Assembly (NCBI GenBank): GCA_902477075.1 | Contig: CABSFU010000005.1 | Coordinates: forward strand, 1-64,000 | DNA length: 64,000 nt | Direction of reading: 5' to 3' | Origin: UMGS1498 sp900552335 | GTDB lineage: Bacteria; Bacillota_I; Bacilli_A; RF39; UBA660 | Part shown: positions 34,937 through 43,485 of the stretch, one piece after another | Numbering within the stretch: the stretch's first letter is position 1 | Layout: the number at the start of each line of letters is the position of its first letter | Position numbers and translations under genes: made by a program | The notes under the pieces: model-generated | Told to the model about the DNA's origin: nothing | Databases searched by the model: none | The model's input: only the letters and a program-made list of their open reading frames with translations

Positions 34937-35193
34937 AAAACGCGTTCAAGGTTGCGTTCAAGATAAAATCCCTTATTCTAAAAGGAAAAATGAGTATATT
35001 ATATATATATTGAACTATGAACTATAAAATATATATATTATATAGAGAAAAATTATTTTTCATAAATAACTATATATAGTATTTATATTTTTCTAAAAAA
35101 TGCGTTCAAGCGTTCAATTTGCCATTAAACCCTTATAAATAAAGGACTTTTTATAGTTGAAGTGTGTGACAATATATGTTCAATGCGTTCAAG
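34923..35193 (+). other. Iteron cluster, candidate phage replication origin
   Basis: GCGTTCAA occurs five times in direct orientation (34942, 34954, 35102, 35110, 35185) and once inverted (34923). The copies flank a very AT-rich stretch (34985-35095). The cluster lies directly behind the primase gene. No other gene is seen in this 265-base gap. This is the usual design of an iteron origin. Confidence 0.6.
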
Positions 35194-35201
35194 GAGGGGA
35201 A

Positions 35202-35510
35202 ATGTTAGAAAGAGATATAGTAAAAAAGATAATAAATTATATAAATAAACCAAGTAAAGATAAAAAATGGAAAGGTTATGCCTGGAAAAATCATGGAGGA
35301 CTTTATTCAGTTAAAGGACTACCAGATGTAATGGCGGTTGTAAGGATTAATGATAAATCTTTTTTTTTATGCTTTGAAGTAAAACAACCAGGCAATACTC
35401 CAACTGAAATACAAAAGGCTATCATAAGAAAATTTATAGAACTTGGAATAGATGCAAGTGTCGTTACAACGCTAGATGAGGTAAAGAAAGTAATACAGAA
35501 GTTAAAATAA
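35202..35510 (+). CDS. VRR-NUC domain nuclease
   Basis: 102 residues from ATG 35202, which follows AAGGAGGGG. KNHGGLYSVKGLPDVMAV holds the G-x-P-D core, and CFEVKQPGNTPTEIQKAII holds the E-x-K catalytic pair of the PD-(D/E)XK fold. Single-domain VRR-NUC proteins are common in phage replication modules and may resolve branched DNA. The upstream sequence carries the last iteron. Confidence 0.85.
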   Translation: MLERDIVKKIINYINKPSKDKKWKGYAWKNHGGLYSVKGLPDVMAVVRINDKSFFLCFEVKQPGNTPTEIQKAIIRKFIELGIDASVVTTLDEVKKVIQKLK

Positions 35511-35524
35511 GGAGAGGATCAAAT

Positions 35525-36025
35525 ATGATTGATGAAATGTTAAATAATTATAAGAAAAATGTAGCAACAATAGAAATGCTTAAAATAAAAATCAATCAAT
35601 GGCAAGATATTCTCACTAAAGATACACAAGAAATAGATATGATCTACTCCAAGCCAAAAACGGAAAACCTTGGTGTGCAAACAAGTCATAATTCCAATCC
35701 TATTGAATCAATGCTTATCAGAGTAGAAAACCAAAAAGAAAAAATTAATGCTTGGATAAGTTGTGCAACTGAAAAAATAATGAAACTAGAACAAAAGAAT
35801 AAGTTTATTGATATTCTGATAGGTTCATTAGATGAAGAAACATCTTTCATAATTAAACAAAAACATTTTGAAAAAAAGAAATGGAATATCATAACTCAAC
35901 AATTTAACTCTAAATATAGAAGTGAATATAACGAATACATAACAACTTCTGGAGTTCGTAAGAAATATGAAATGGCAAAAAAGGAACTTTTAGAACTATT
36001 AGGAGAGATAAATGAAAATAATTGA
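35525..36025 (+). CDS. RinA/ArpU-type phage regulator
   Basis: 166 residues. The N-terminal part is a coiled coil (MLKIKINQWQDILTKDTQEI, ENQKEKINAWISCATEKIMKLEQK). The C-terminal part FIDILIGSLDEETSFIIKQKHFEKKKWNIITQQFNSKYR is like the sigma-4-type helix-turn-helix of RinA/ArpU or DUF1492 proteins. The position before the packaging genes fits a late regulator. It ends just before the amidoligase unit. Confidence 0.55.
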   Translation: MIDEMLNNYKKNVATIEMLKIKINQWQDILTKDTQEIDMIYSKPKTENLGVQTSHNSNPIESMLIRVENQKEKINAWISCATEKIMKLEQKNKFIDILIGSLDEETSFIIKQKHFEKKKWNIITQQFNSKYRSEYNEYITTSGVRKKYEMAKKELLELLGEINENN

Positions 36026-36098
36026 TTTTGTTTAGAAAATTAACTGGACTTAGTGTACCTTACGCGGTAATGTTTGTGTCGCTGGGGGAGGAAAAGAA

Positions 36099-37061
36099 AT
36101 GAAAGAAGAAATGCTAAAAAGCAAATTCGGTATAGAAATCGAATTCACTGGAATAACCAGAAAAGAAGCCACAGAAGTGGTTAGAAGAACAATAGAAGGT
36201 ACGATTATACAAGCACCAGTTGATTGGTATGATAAGAGAATAGTGCAGCAACCAGATGGTAGAAAATGGACAATTATGAGTGATGGCAGTATCATGTGCA
36301 TGAGAAAGAATGCAGCAGGAAACATTATAAGAGCATCAAGAGATTATAGTGTAGAACTTGTAAGTCCAATATTAACTTATAGAGAAGATATAGAACAACT
36401 ACAACAAATCATAAGAAACTTAAGAGAAGCCGGAGGTTTTACTGGAAAATCAAGTCAATGTGGAATACATATACACTTTGATGGCGAACCACATACAGTT
36501 AAAAGCCTTAAGAATTTTATAAACATAATTGCAAGTAAAAATGACCTGCTATATAAAGCATTGCAAATTAAACCAGAAAGAATGCACTGGTGTCAAAAGA
36601 TGGATGAAAAATTAGTAAATAAACTTAAAACTAGGCGACCAAAAACAGAAGAACAAATAAGAAAAATCTGGTATGAGGATTATGGTGGATTTAGTACAAA
36701 TCATTATCATCAAAGTAGATATCACTTCTTAAACTTACATAGTTATTTTACAGGAAATCATACAGTAGAACTTCGAGGATTTAATAGCGAACTACACGCA
36801 GGGAAAGTTAGAGCATACATAGTCTTATCATTAGCACTAAATTATCAAGCCTTAACACAAAGTGGAGCATCATCAAGAAAACCACAAACGGAAAATGAAA
36901 AATTCGCTATGAGAACATATCTTAATAGAATCGGACTTATAGGAGATGAATTCAAAGCTTGTAGAGAACACTTATACAAACATCTAGATGGAGTAGCTGC
37001 ATGGAGATATGGTTATCCAGAAAAGAAACCAGCAAATAATATGAAGGAGGAGATAGCATGA
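36099..37061 (+). CDS. Amidoligase-family enzyme
   Basis: 320 residues. The pattern matches the COOH-NH2 ligases of the amidoligase family (glutamine-synthetase-like fold): FGIEIEFTGITRKEA at the start, SQCGIHIHFDGE in the middle, and TVELRGFNSELHAGKVRAYI near the end supply the acidic and His residues expected to bind Mg-ATP. Such enzymes form amide bonds on peptides, proteins or small molecules. GGGGGAGG precedes the ATG. It overlaps the next gene by four bases, a coupling described for this family in phages. Confidence 0.85.
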   Translation: MKEEMLKSKFGIEIEFTGITRKEATEVVRRTIEGTIIQAPVDWYDKRIVQQPDGRKWTIMSDGSIMCMRKNAAGNIIRASRDYSVELVSPILTYREDIEQLQQIIRNLREAGGFTGKSSQCGIHIHFDGEPHTVKSLKNFINIIASKNDLLYKALQIKPERMHWCQKMDEKLVNKLKTRRPKTEEQIRKIWYEDYGGFSTNHYHQSRYHFLNLHSYFTGNHTVELRGFNSELHAGKVRAYIVLSLALNYQALTQSGASSRKPQTENEKFAMRTYLNRIGLIGDEFKACREHLYKHLDGVAAWRYGYPEKKPANNMKEEIA

Positions 37062-37495
37062 AAAGATATTACATTGCATATGGAAGTAACCTAAGCCAAG
37101 AACAAATGGCAAGGAGATGTCCAACAGCTAAAATAGTGGGAACAACCACATTAAAAGACTGGAGATTACTATTTAATGGACCAGCATCAATAGAAAGAAA
37201 AGAAGGGTATGAGGTACCAGTATTGATATGGGAAATAATGCCAACTGATGAAAAGTCACTAGATAGATATGAAGGATATCCAAGTTATTATAGAAAAGAA
37301 ATGCTTGATATAGAAATAAACAAAAGTAAAGAAAAAGCTATGGTTTATATTATGAATACGTATAATGAATCAATTCCAAGTGATTTCTACTATGAAGTAT
37401 TGGAAAATGGATATAAAGACTTTGGATTTGACCTAAAAATATTAGAAAAGGCATTAAAAGAATCATATGAGAGGAGTAGGAAAAATGGAATTTAA
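37058..37495 (+). CDS. Gamma-glutamylcyclotransferase (AIG2/GGCT fold)
   Basis: 145 residues. YYIAYGSNLSQEQMARRCP is the phosphate-binding GSNL signature. LDRYEGYPSYYRKE holds the catalytic Glu of the family (YEGYP), followed by AMVYIMN. The enzyme class releases gamma-glutamyl groups as 5-oxoproline or reshapes gamma-glutamyl amides. Coupled by ATGA overlap to the amidoligase, it could undo or edit the bond that the ligase makes. Confidence 0.9.
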   Translation: MKRYYIAYGSNLSQEQMARRCPTAKIVGTTTLKDWRLLFNGPASIERKEGYEVPVLIWEIMPTDEKSLDRYEGYPSYYRKEMLDIEINKSKEKAMVYIMNTYNESIPSDFYYEVLENGYKDFGFDLKILEKALKESYERSRKNGI

Positions 37496-37637
37496 GATAT
37501 GCCCAAAGTGTAAAAGAAGTTATAGTGGGCGCTCAACAACATCAATGGCAGATAATTATACTCGAATATGTCTAAATTGTGCGAAAATTGAATTTATAGT
37601 ATCACTAGCAAAAGAGATAAAAACAAAAAGTAGCTAA
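37485..37637 (+). CDS. Small zinc-ribbon protein
   Basis: 50 residues, ATG inside the end of the cyclotransferase gene with GAGGAG upstream. CPKC near the start and CLNC at ~30 make a four-Cys zinc ribbon; the end is helical. Being coupled to the amidoligase and cyclotransferase genes, it may be their substrate or partner, which is inference only. Confidence 0.65.
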   Translation: MEFKICPKCKRSYSGRSTTSMADNYTRICLNCAKIEFIVSLAKEIKTKSS

Positions 37638-37656
37638 AAAGTAGCAGAAAAGTAGC
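37626..37656 (+). repeat. Three tandem AAAAGTAGC repeats
   Basis: AAAAGTAGC at 37626, 37637 and 37648 with a period of 11 bases, close to one helical turn. It starts at the end of the zinc-ribbon gene. Possible binding site of a regulator of the following promoter. Confidence 0.55.
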
Positions 37657-37690
37657 AGAAAATGGGCGATTTACTCGCAACTAGATATTG

Positions 37691-37797
37691 TATAATGGTA
37701 TTGTGGTAGTTCACACGAATTACCACTCATTTCTGGTCCTCCTCGACCTAAGATTCGTGATAAATGAAAGGGATGCAATATTCCCTTTTTATTTATC
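37691..37797 (+). ncRNA. Candidate phage small RNA or structured leader
   Basis: TGTATAATGGTAT is an extended -10 promoter element. The following RNA can fold GTGGTA/TACCAC (37703/37721) or, alternatively, CACGAAT/ATTCGTG (37714/37753). It ends with a long terminator hairpin, GATAAAT-GAAAGGGA paired with TCCCTTTTT-ATTTATC. No reading frame of note lies inside. It sits between the early genes and the packaging genes. Confidence 0.45.
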
Positions 37798-37902
37798 AAA
37801 AAATAGGCGATATAGGACTATTAAGAAATAACAAAAAGTAATAACGCGATATAAAGGCGTTTTCAAGCCTTTTGTGAAGCGTTTACATACGAGGTGGTAT
37901 AA

Positions 37903-38268
37903 ATGCCCATAAAAGCACTACATTTATGCAATAAGGCAGGTTGTACGAGCCTTACGAGAGAAAGATATTGCAGTAAGCATACCAAGGAAAGCAATAGATA
38001 TAATAGGGAACGAACTGATAGTAAGTATACGGAGTTTTATAAGACAACCGAGTGGAAGGTAGCAAGGGGTATAGCACTAGCTAGAGATAACTATCAATGT
38101 GTGTTATGCAAAAGAAAAGGAATAAAAAAGAAAGCTGATATGGTACATCATATAATTCCAGTAAAGAAGGACTGGGGTAAAAGGTTAGATATAAATAATC
38201 TTATGTCATTGTGTGATGGATGCCATAACGGAATAGATCACAATAGCCCCCCACCCCTAAAAAGCTAG
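37903..38268 (+). CDS. HNH endonuclease (packaging-associated)
   Basis: 121 residues. N-terminal cysteines (CNKAGC...YCSKH), then WKVARGIALARDNYQCVLC, the HNH core MVHHIIPVKKDWGKRLDINNLMSLCDGCHNGID. Phages with HK97-type terminase often carry such an HNH protein beside terS/terL, where it helps cut at cos sites. ACGAGGTGG lies upstream. Confidence 0.88.
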   Translation: MPIKALHLCNKAGCTSLTRERYCSKHTKESNRYNRERTDSKYTEFYKTTEWKVARGIALARDNYQCVLCKRKGIKKKADMVHHIIPVKKDWGKRLDINNLMSLCDGCHNGIDHNSPPPLKS

Positions 38269-38270
38269 AG

Positions 38271-38490
38271 CGACATCTATTGTCGAACGGCGCCCAACTC
38301 TGTGTATGAAATCGCGTATTTCATAAGGGGGTATCAAAAAAATGTCTGGACTTTTGCGGGTAAAAGGGATAAAGTTGTCTTACACCAAATGATGGGGTTC
38401 CTTAAAGGCGATGGTGTGGAACATACTGAATATCGAGGCAGAGGTCAGTAAAAATATATTTTGATGAGGCTTAAATGGTCTCATTTTTTA
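38271..38490 (+). other. Structured gap between HNH and ParB-methyltransferase
   Basis: No convincing gene. It holds hairpins CGACA/TGTCG (38271-38284) and TATGAAAT/ATTTCATA (38304-38324, loop CGCGT), two tiny frames at 38342 and about 38392 without clear ribosome sites, and a weak terminator (TGAG...CTCA then T run) near 38465-38490. The location beside HNH and terminase genes makes a cos site possible. Confidence 0.35.
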
Positions 38491-38504
38491 GTTAGGAGAA
38501 AAAT

Positions 38505-39842
38505 ATGAACATAGAAAAAAGAAAAATTGAAGAATTAAAACCAGCAGAATATAATCCTAGAAAAGAATTGAAACCAGGAGATGCTGAATACGAGAAGATA
38601 AAAAATAGTCTTTTGCATTTTGGATATGTTGATCCGATTATTATCAACAAAGATGGGACAATAATTGGAGGGCATCAACGCGCTACCGTAATGAAAGATA
38701 TTGGAAAAGTTGAAGTTGAGTGTGTTGTCGTAGATTTATCCAAAGAAGATGAAAAAGCACTCAATGTTGCACTTAATAAAATAAGTGGCGAATGGGATAT
38801 GGAAAAGTTGGGTGTTTTACTTGATGAATTAAATACAGTTGGTGTAATGGAACTAACAGGATTTGATGTAGATGAATATACAAAAATGTTTGTCAAAGAT
38901 GAAGTAAAAGAAGATAACTTTGACCTTGATAATAATATCCCTAAAGTTCCTTTTTCGAAACCTGGAGATATATGGAAACTTGGTAATCATAAATTGATAT
39001 GTGGTGACTCAACAATAAAAGAAACGTATATCCGATTATTAGGTAATGAACAAGTAGATGCTACAATTACTGATCCACCATACAACGTTGACTATGAATC
39101 TGATGATGGAAAGAAAATAAAAAACGACCATTTTACTGATAGTGATAGTTTCTATCGCTTTTTATTTGCCTTTTATTTAAGAACATTTGAAGCAAGTAAG
39201 ATGGGATCGCCAATTTATGTATTTCATAGTGATGTTGAAGGCGTTAATTTTAGAAAAGCAATGAAAGATGCAGGCTTTGATTTAAAACAATGCTTGATAT
39301 GGGTTAAAAACGGAATGGTAATGTGTCGCCAAGATTATCACTGGAGGCATGAACCAATTCTTTATGCATGGAAACCAGGCGCAAGTCACAAATGGTATGG
39401 AGATAGAGATAAGGATACAGTTATAGATGATTTTATGCAAATGAATCCGAAGAAAATGTCCAAAGGAGAACTAGTAGAATACTTTCAGAAACTTATTGAT
39501 AGTCAAAATGAATATAGTTCAGTAATTTATAATGACAAGCCAACAAGAAGTGAAGAACATCCAACAATGAAACCAATTACTCTCATTGCCAAATTAATGT
39601 GTAACTCAAGCAAGAAAGATGATATCGTTCTTGATCCATTTGGAGGATCTGGTTCAACATTAATTGCTGCTGAACAATTAGGTAGAAAGTGTTACACAAT
39701 AGAGTTGGATGAAAAATATGTTGATGTAATTGTAAAAAGATATCTTCAATTTGTAGGGAATTCAGAAAGCATAATTTTAATACGTGATGGTAAGGAATAT
39801 ACCTACGAAGAAGCTATAGGAGGAGAAAATATGAGTGAATAG
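38505..39842 (+). CDS. ParB-like N-terminus with adenine/cytosine-N4 methyltransferase
   Basis: 445 residues. The N-terminal ParB/sulfiredoxin-like domain has LKPAEYNPRKEL and GGHQRATVMKDIG. From ~165 an N6/N4 methyltransferase follows: DATITDPPYNVDYES is motif IV (DPPY), and DPFGGSGSTLIAAEQLGRKCYTIELDEKY is motif I, so the order is the beta class. Phages use such fusions to modify their DNA beside the terminase genes. With the C5 enzyme at 27265 the prophage has two methyltransferases. Confidence 0.92.
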   Translation: MNIEKRKIEELKPAEYNPRKELKPGDAEYEKIKNSLLHFGYVDPIIINKDGTIIGGHQRATVMKDIGKVEVECVVVDLSKEDEKALNVALNKISGEWDMEKLGVLLDELNTVGVMELTGFDVDEYTKMFVKDEVKEDNFDLDNNIPKVPFSKPGDIWKLGNHKLICGDSTIKETYIRLLGNEQVDATITDPPYNVDYESDDGKKIKNDHFTDSDSFYRFLFAFYLRTFEASKMGSPIYVFHSDVEGVNFRKAMKDAGFDLKQCLIWVKNGMVMCRQDYHWRHEPILYAWKPGASHKWYGDRDKDTVIDDFMQMNPKKMSKGELVEYFQKLIDSQNEYSSVIYNDKPTRSEEHPTMKPITLIAKLMCNSSKKDDIVLDPFGGSGSTLIAAEQLGRKCYTIELDEKYVDVIVKRYLQFVGNSESIILIRDGKEYTYEEAIGGENMSE

Positions 39843-39858
39843 TTAGGAGGAATATGTT

Positions 39859-40356
39859 ATGTCAGTAAGAGGACCAAAACCAAAGCCAACAGTAGTTCAT
39901 GTTATGAATGATAATCCAGGAAAAAGAGATATAACCGAACATGTAGAGTTAGAAAATAGTGTTCCAACAATAGAAGATGAATCGTTGCTTGAAGCACCAG
40001 AATGGATTAAAAATAACCCAATAGCCAAGGCTGAATGGGATAGGGTTGCTCCAATTCTTGCTGACCTTGGACTTTTAAAAGTTAATGATACATCGGCATT
40101 GGAAGCATATTGCAAGTGCTGGAGCCGATATAAAGAGGCCGAGCAACAAATTGATAGAGCTCAAAGTACCATTATCAAAACACCATCTGGTTATGTGCAA
40201 CAAATACCTCAAGTATCTATAGCACATAGATATTTGAAATTAGCAAAAGAATTCATGACAGAATTTGGACTAACACCGAGTAGTCGAGGAAGAATGCAAC
40301 TACCAGGAGATGACTTTGATGATGAGATGGAGGAACTACTAAAGGAGAACGAGTAA
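39859..40356 (+). CDS. Terminase small subunit, P27 family
   Basis: 165 residues. The start MSVRGPKPKPTVVHVMNDNPGKRD is basic and typical; then EAPEWIKNNPIAKAEWDRVAPILADLGLL, a helical core and IPQVSIAHRYLKLAKEFMTEFGLTPSSRGRM. It recognises phage DNA for packaging. It is followed after one base by the large subunit. Confidence 0.92.
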   Translation: MSVRGPKPKPTVVHVMNDNPGKRDITEHVELENSVPTIEDESLLEAPEWIKNNPIAKAEWDRVAPILADLGLLKVNDTSALEAYCKCWSRYKEAEQQIDRAQSTIIKTPSGYVQQIPQVSIAHRYLKLAKEFMTEFGLTPSSRGRMQLPGDDFDDEMEELLKENE

Positions 40357-40357
40357 T

Positions 40358-41899
40358 ATGTTTAGTGAAAAGAAAGCGAATACTGCGGTTCGATTCATTA
40401 AACTTTTAAAACATACACAGGGAGAATTTGCAAGAAAGCCATTTAATTTAATGGAGTTCCAAGAAAAAATAGTAAAAGATTTAATAGGAACATTAAATGA
40501 AGATGGAACTAGACAATATCGTGAGGCCTTTATATTCTTACCAAGAAAAAATGGTAAGACAGAGTTAATAGCAGCAATGCTTGTATATTTTCTTTTTATG
40601 GATGATGAGTATGGTGCTGAAATTTATTCATGTGCTAATGATAGAGAACAAGCATCAAAAGTTTTTAATGCGGCAGCTGCGATGATAAGAATGAATAAAG
40701 CATTATTCAAAAAATGCAAGATATTGGAATCGCAAAAGAAGATTGTGAGATTAGAAACAAATTCATTTTATAAAGCAATATCCGCTGATACAAATACAAA
40801 AGATGGATTTAATGCTCATATTGTTATATATGATGAAATACACGCATCAAAAAATCGTAAATTATATGATTTAATGAAAACCAGTCAAGGTGCTCGTAGA
40901 CAACCACTTTTTATTAGTATTACAACAGCAGGTGTAGAAACTGGAACAATATGTTACGAATTGTATGAGTATTCTAAAAAAATACTAGATCACGTTGTGG
41001 AAGATAAAACATTTTATCCAGTAATATATGAAGCTCCAGAAGAAGCTGACATATATGATGAGAAAACTTGGTATATTGCCAATCCTGCTCTTGGAGTATT
41101 CAGGAAAATTGAAGAAATGAGAACATTAGCAGTTAGGGCAAAGGAAATACCAACTGCTGAGGCAACATTTAGAAGATTATATCTAAATCAATGGGTAAAT
41201 GGCGAGGTTGCTTGGATGGATATGAAAAAATGGAAAGCCAGTGACAGAGAATTTGACTTTGAATCAATAAGAGGTCATCCTTGCACAATTGGTATAGATT
41301 TATCATCCAAAATAGACTTAACAAGCGTAAATGCCGAGTTTAGGCTTGATAGTGGAGAATACATAATGCTTTCGCACAGTTTTATGCCTAAAAACAGAGT
41401 TTTAGAGCGAGAAAAACAAGATAGAGTGCCATATAGTTTGTGGATAAAACAAGGCTATATAACAGCTACAGAAGGAGATGTTGTTGATTATGATTACATA
41501 AAGAAATATATAAAAGATTTACATCTCATATATCCAGTAATGCAAATCGGATACGATCCATATAATGCAACACAATTTGCTACTGATATGGAAAAAGATG
41601 GCTTTATTATGGTAGAAGTTCGACAAGGAATGCTTACTTTGTCAGAACCTACAAAAGATGTAGAAGCATTAGTATTACAAAGAAGAATAATTACTAATAA
41701 AAATCCAGTTCTCACTTGGGCAATATCAAATGCCATAGCCAAAACGGATGCTAATGAAAATAAAATGTTAGATAAGAGTAAAACAAGATTTAGAATTGAC
41801 CCAGCAGCGGCTATGATTATAAGCCACACATTGGCACGAATTGACAATGGCGAGATAGATATAAATCAACATATAATGAGCGAAGGATTTGGATTTTAG
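40358..41899 (+). CDS. Terminase large subunit
   Basis: 513 residues. Walker A is FLPRKNGKTELIAAM, Walker B is HIVIYDEIHAS, and the motor coupling motif is ISITTAG. The C-terminal nuclease has TIGIDLSSKIDLT (first Asp) and QIGYDPYN. It drives DNA into the prohead and cuts it. YmfN/HK97-type. Confidence 0.95.
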   Translation: MFSEKKANTAVRFIKLLKHTQGEFARKPFNLMEFQEKIVKDLIGTLNEDGTRQYREAFIFLPRKNGKTELIAAMLVYFLFMDDEYGAEIYSCANDREQASKVFNAAAAMIRMNKALFKKCKILESQKKIVRLETNSFYKAISADTNTKDGFNAHIVIYDEIHASKNRKLYDLMKTSQGARRQPLFISITTAGVETGTICYELYEYSKKILDHVVEDKTFYPVIYEAPEEADIYDEKTWYIANPALGVFRKIEEMRTLAVRAKEIPTAEATFRRLYLNQWVNGEVAWMDMKKWKASDREFDFESIRGHPCTIGIDLSSKIDLTSVNAEFRLDSGEYIMLSHSFMPKNRVLEREKQDRVPYSLWIKQGYITATEGDVVDYDYIKKYIKDLHLIYPVMQIGYDPYNATQFATDMEKDGFIMVEVRQGMLTLSEPTKDVEALVLQRRIITNKNPVLTWAISNAIAKTDANENKMLDKSKTRFRIDPAAAMIISHTLARIDNGEIDINQHIMSEGFGF

Positions 41900-41915
41900 A
41901 AAGGAGTTGTAGGAA

Positions 41916-42113
41916 ATGTCTAACAGAAATATAACACAGAGGACCAAGAACAGGTTCCTTTTTTTGTGTAGCTATATTGAAGATATATTAGTTCTCTTTG
42001 GACTATTATCTATCATTATTGCTGCATATTTGATGGACTTAAAACTTGGATTATTAGTACAGGGTTTAGTGTTAATATGGATCGGATTTGTTCTTTCTAA
42101 AATATTGAAATGA
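41916..42113 (+). CDS. Small membrane protein between terminase and portal
   Basis: 65 residues with two membrane helices (YIEDILVLFGLLSIIIAAYLM, GLLVQGLVLIWIGFVL). The first 17 residues are basic. GGAGTTG precedes the ATG. Small membrane proteins occur at this place in other Firmicutes phages; the role is unknown. Confidence 0.6.
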   Translation: MSNRNITQRTKNRFLFLCSYIEDILVLFGLLSIIIAAYLMDLKLGLLVQGLVLIWIGFVLSKILK

Positions 42114-42123
42114 GGTGGCATAA

Positions 42124-43485
42124 ATGTTATTCAGAAAACTAGAACAACGAAGTGAAAAAGTTGATACCAGCGATTTGAAAAAACCAAATAAGTGGCTAAT
42201 TAATTTAATTGGTGGTAATGAAACTTATTCAGGAGAAAACGTAGATACCTCAACGGCAATAAATATCGCAGCAGTTTATGCTTGTATAAGAATCTTATCA
42301 AATCATGTTGCTATGTTGCCACTTCAACTATATCAAGAAACAAGAAATAAAAAGAAAAGAATACACGATCATCCGATTGCTAAACTTATTGAAACAAGAC
42401 CTAATCCATACATGACACCATTTCAGTTTAAACAAACGATGGAAGCCCATAGACAATTATATGGGAATGCCTTTGCTGAAATAGAATGGAGTAAAACCGG
42501 ATATCCAAAAGCATTATGGATACTAAATCCTTTAGTAACAAAAGTTGTCATGGAAAAAGACAATGAAGGAAATTTAAAAAGATATTTAGTTCAGACAACA
42601 TTAGTAAATGGCAAAATAGTGTACTTACCTTACAGTTCTGTACTCCATATTAAAGGCTTATCTACTGATGGAATAATCGGTAAAAGTCCTATAGAAGTAG
42701 CAAGAGAAACGATAGGTATTCAAATTGCAGGTCAAAAGTTTACTGGCAAATTTTATGCAAATGGAACAATGAGTAGTGGCGTGTTAAAAGTTCCGCAATC
42801 ACTTAAACCAGAAGCCAAAGCTATCATTAGAAAAGAGTGGGAAAAATTTAATAATGGGTTAGATAATAGTCATAGAGTTGCAATACTAGATGCAGGACTT
42901 GACTATCAGTCATTAGGAATAAAACAATGTGACGCACAATACATTGAAACTCAAAAGTTTTCTATTGCAGAAATTGCAAGAATATTTAATGTACCACCAC
43001 ATATGTTAGCAGACCTAGAAAGAGCAACGTTTTCTAACATAGAGCAACAATCTCTAGAATTTGTAAGGGATACTTTGTCTCCATTATTAATTAGTTGGGA
43101 GCAAGAACTTCAATATCAATTATTCACAGAGGAAGAAATAGAAAAACAAAAATATTATTTTAAGTTCAATCTTAACTCCTTGTTACGTGGCGATAGTACG
43201 AATCGTGCAGCATATTATGAAAAAATGATAAATCTTGGAATTTATTCTATCAATGAAGTTAGAGAGTTGGAAGATAAAGACAAGATAAAAAATGGCGATA
43301 AACATTATATGTCGTTAAACTATATTGATATTGATTTAATGAATGAATATCAAAAACAAAAAGTAAAAATAAAAGAAAATCCAGTGGAGGACAAACCTCC
43401 AGATGAAGATGCTGATCCGAAAGAGAATATAGATGAAAATAACGAAGGAGGTGGTAAAGATGAACAAACGGATCAAGGAAATTAG
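42124..43485 (+). CDS. Portal protein, HK97 family
   Basis: 453 residues. Typical segments are NIAAVYACIRILSNHVAMLPLQLYQE, TPFQFKQTMEAHRQLYGNAFAEIEW, VLHIKGLSTDGIIGKSPIEVARETIG and IARIFNVPPHMLADLERATFSNIEQQSLEFVRDTL. It forms the dodecameric ring at the head vertex. The C-terminal ~50 residues are acidic and disordered. Its end overlaps the protease start. Confidence 0.95.
   Translation: MLFRKLEQRSEKVDTSDLKKPNKWLINLIGGNETYSGENVDTSTAINIAAVYACIRILSNHVAMLPLQLYQETRNKKKRIHDHPIAKLIETRPNPYMTPFQFKQTMEAHRQLYGNAFAEIEWSKTGYPKALWILNPLVTKVVMEKDNEGNLKRYLVQTTLVNGKIVYLPYSSVLHIKGLSTDGIIGKSPIEVARETIGIQIAGQKFTGKFYANGTMSSGVLKVPQSLKPEAKAIIRKEWEKFNNGLDNSHRVAILDAGLDYQSLGIKQCDAQYIETQKFSIAEIARIFNVPPHMLADLERATFSNIEQQSLEFVRDTLSPLLISWEQELQYQLFTEEEIEKQKYYFKFNLNSLLRGDSTNRAAYYEKMINLGIYSINEVRELEDKDKIKNGDKHYMSLNYIDIDLMNEYQKQKVKIKENPVEDKPPDEDADPKENIDENNEGGGKDEQTDQGN

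Noticed and set aside
37626..37656. CRISPR array
   Set aside because: The units are 9 bases with 2-base gaps; no spacers and no cas genes.
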